A stretch of 12,851 nt of DNA, taken from Syntrophus sp. (in: bacteria). Its GTDB lineage: Bacteria; Desulfobacterota; Syntrophia; Syntrophales; UBA8958. The translations under genes were made by a program, and so were the position numbers. The stretch is from NCBI GenBank assembly GCA_003451635.1, contig DMAT01000374.1, positions 1-12,851 of the forward strand, given 5' to 3'. How positions within the stretch are numbered: position 1 is the first letter of the stretch; each line of letters opens with the position of its first letter. The notes beneath the pieces were generated by a model, which was given only the letters and a program-made list of their open reading frames with translations, did no database searches and was not told the DNA's origin. Positions 12,678 to 12,851 of this stretch are shown piece after piece.

Positions 12678-12851
12678 ATGGGGGACAAGGGACAGGATGC
12701 TTTCATTAAGGAGATGCAAAACAGGTTCGATAAAAAATTGCGGGAGCATGAGATCAGCGTTGTTGAGCATTGGCGTGAGCAGTTAGCTAAGATTCTGATC
12801 ATGAAACCGGAAGGCGTCGGGGCTCTCCAGACCCAGGTTAAAAAGGTGTCG
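12678..12851 (+). CDS. Unrecognised protein, N-terminal 58 residues only
   Basis: An ATG at 12678 is preceded by GAGGAG (12665-12670) at a spacing of 7 bases, and the frame stays open to the window edge. The visible 58 residues begin MGDKGQDAFIKEMQNRFD and continue as a highly charged, probably helical segment (KKLREHEISVVEHWREQL) followed by ILIMKPEGVGALQ. There is no signal peptide or membrane segment in this part. I do not recognise the family and assign no function. The ribosome binding site, a plausible promoter at 12604-12631 and the open frame support it as a real gene. Confidence 0.75.
   Translation, partial: MGDKGQDAFIKEMQNRFDKKLREHEISVVEHWREQLAKILIMKPEGVGALQTQVKKVS

Noticed and set aside
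1..12851. tRNA or rRNA genes, CRISPR arrays, toxin-antitoxin pairs, phage or transposase genes.
   Set aside because: Reading both strands I found none: no regularly spaced direct repeats, no cloverleaf-like segment with TTCGAATCC context, and no recombinase motifs.

Overview
The window reads as chromosomal DNA of a strictly anaerobic, fatty- or aromatic-acid-degrading bacterium. My best guess is a Syntrophales-type (Syntrophus/Smithella-like) member of the Desulfobacterota. The guess rests on a glycyl-radical (class III) ribonucleotide reductase with its radical-SAM activase, two acyl-CoA dehydrogenases, the remains of a crotonase, a family III CoA-transferase homologue, an archaeal-type phosphoglycerate mutase and a GAF/HD-GYP signalling protein. 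The taxonomy is inference; there is no rRNA or other marker gene here.

Layout. (1) 1-522, plus strand: the C-terminal part of a cofactor-independent phosphoglycerate mutase. (2) 523-1241: no intact gene; a decayed enoyl-CoA hydratase 3' end (about 850-1125), a short stretch resembling the PP-loop gene found at 8603-9580, and a strong hairpin. (3) 1242-2390, plus: a short/medium-chain-type acyl-CoA dehydrogenase. (4) 2391-2914: a terminator, a 125-bp inverted-repeat element, a diverged second copy of the last 43 codons of the mutase gene, and another terminator-like hairpin. (5) 2915-7407, plus: a probable operon nrdD-nrdG-GAF/HD-GYP. It is preceded by a sigma70-like promoter with two NrdR boxes 31 bp apart, the first filling the spacer between -35 and -10. 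(6) 7415-11088, minus: a tight three-gene operon of LysM protein, PP-loop ATPase with an NFACT-R-like tail, and CaiB/BaiF homologue, with its own promoter. (7) 11095-12365, minus: an isovaleryl-CoA-dehydrogenase-type acyl-CoA dehydrogenase with a strong terminator. (8) 12366-12677: a divergent intergenic region. (9) 12678-12851, plus: the start of an unrecognised gene running off the window.

How the parts fit. The nrdDG unit supplies deoxynucleotides under anoxia and looks NrdR-controlled; an apparent c-di-GMP phosphodiesterase is transcribed behind it. The two acyl-CoA dehydrogenases carry their catalytic glutamate at the two alternative positions known in the family, so they probably act on different acyl-CoA substrates. 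The stretch from 391 to 2800 looks rearranged: one acyl-CoA dehydrogenase sits between an intact and a decayed copy of the same mutase 3' end, next to a dead crotonase. I did not find a clearly new defence, mobile or RNA system. The strongest items are the NrdR-promoter architecture, the relic-flanked dehydrogenase, the CoA-transferase homologue that appears to lack the catalytic aspartate, and the unusual PP-loop/NFACT-R/LysM operon.
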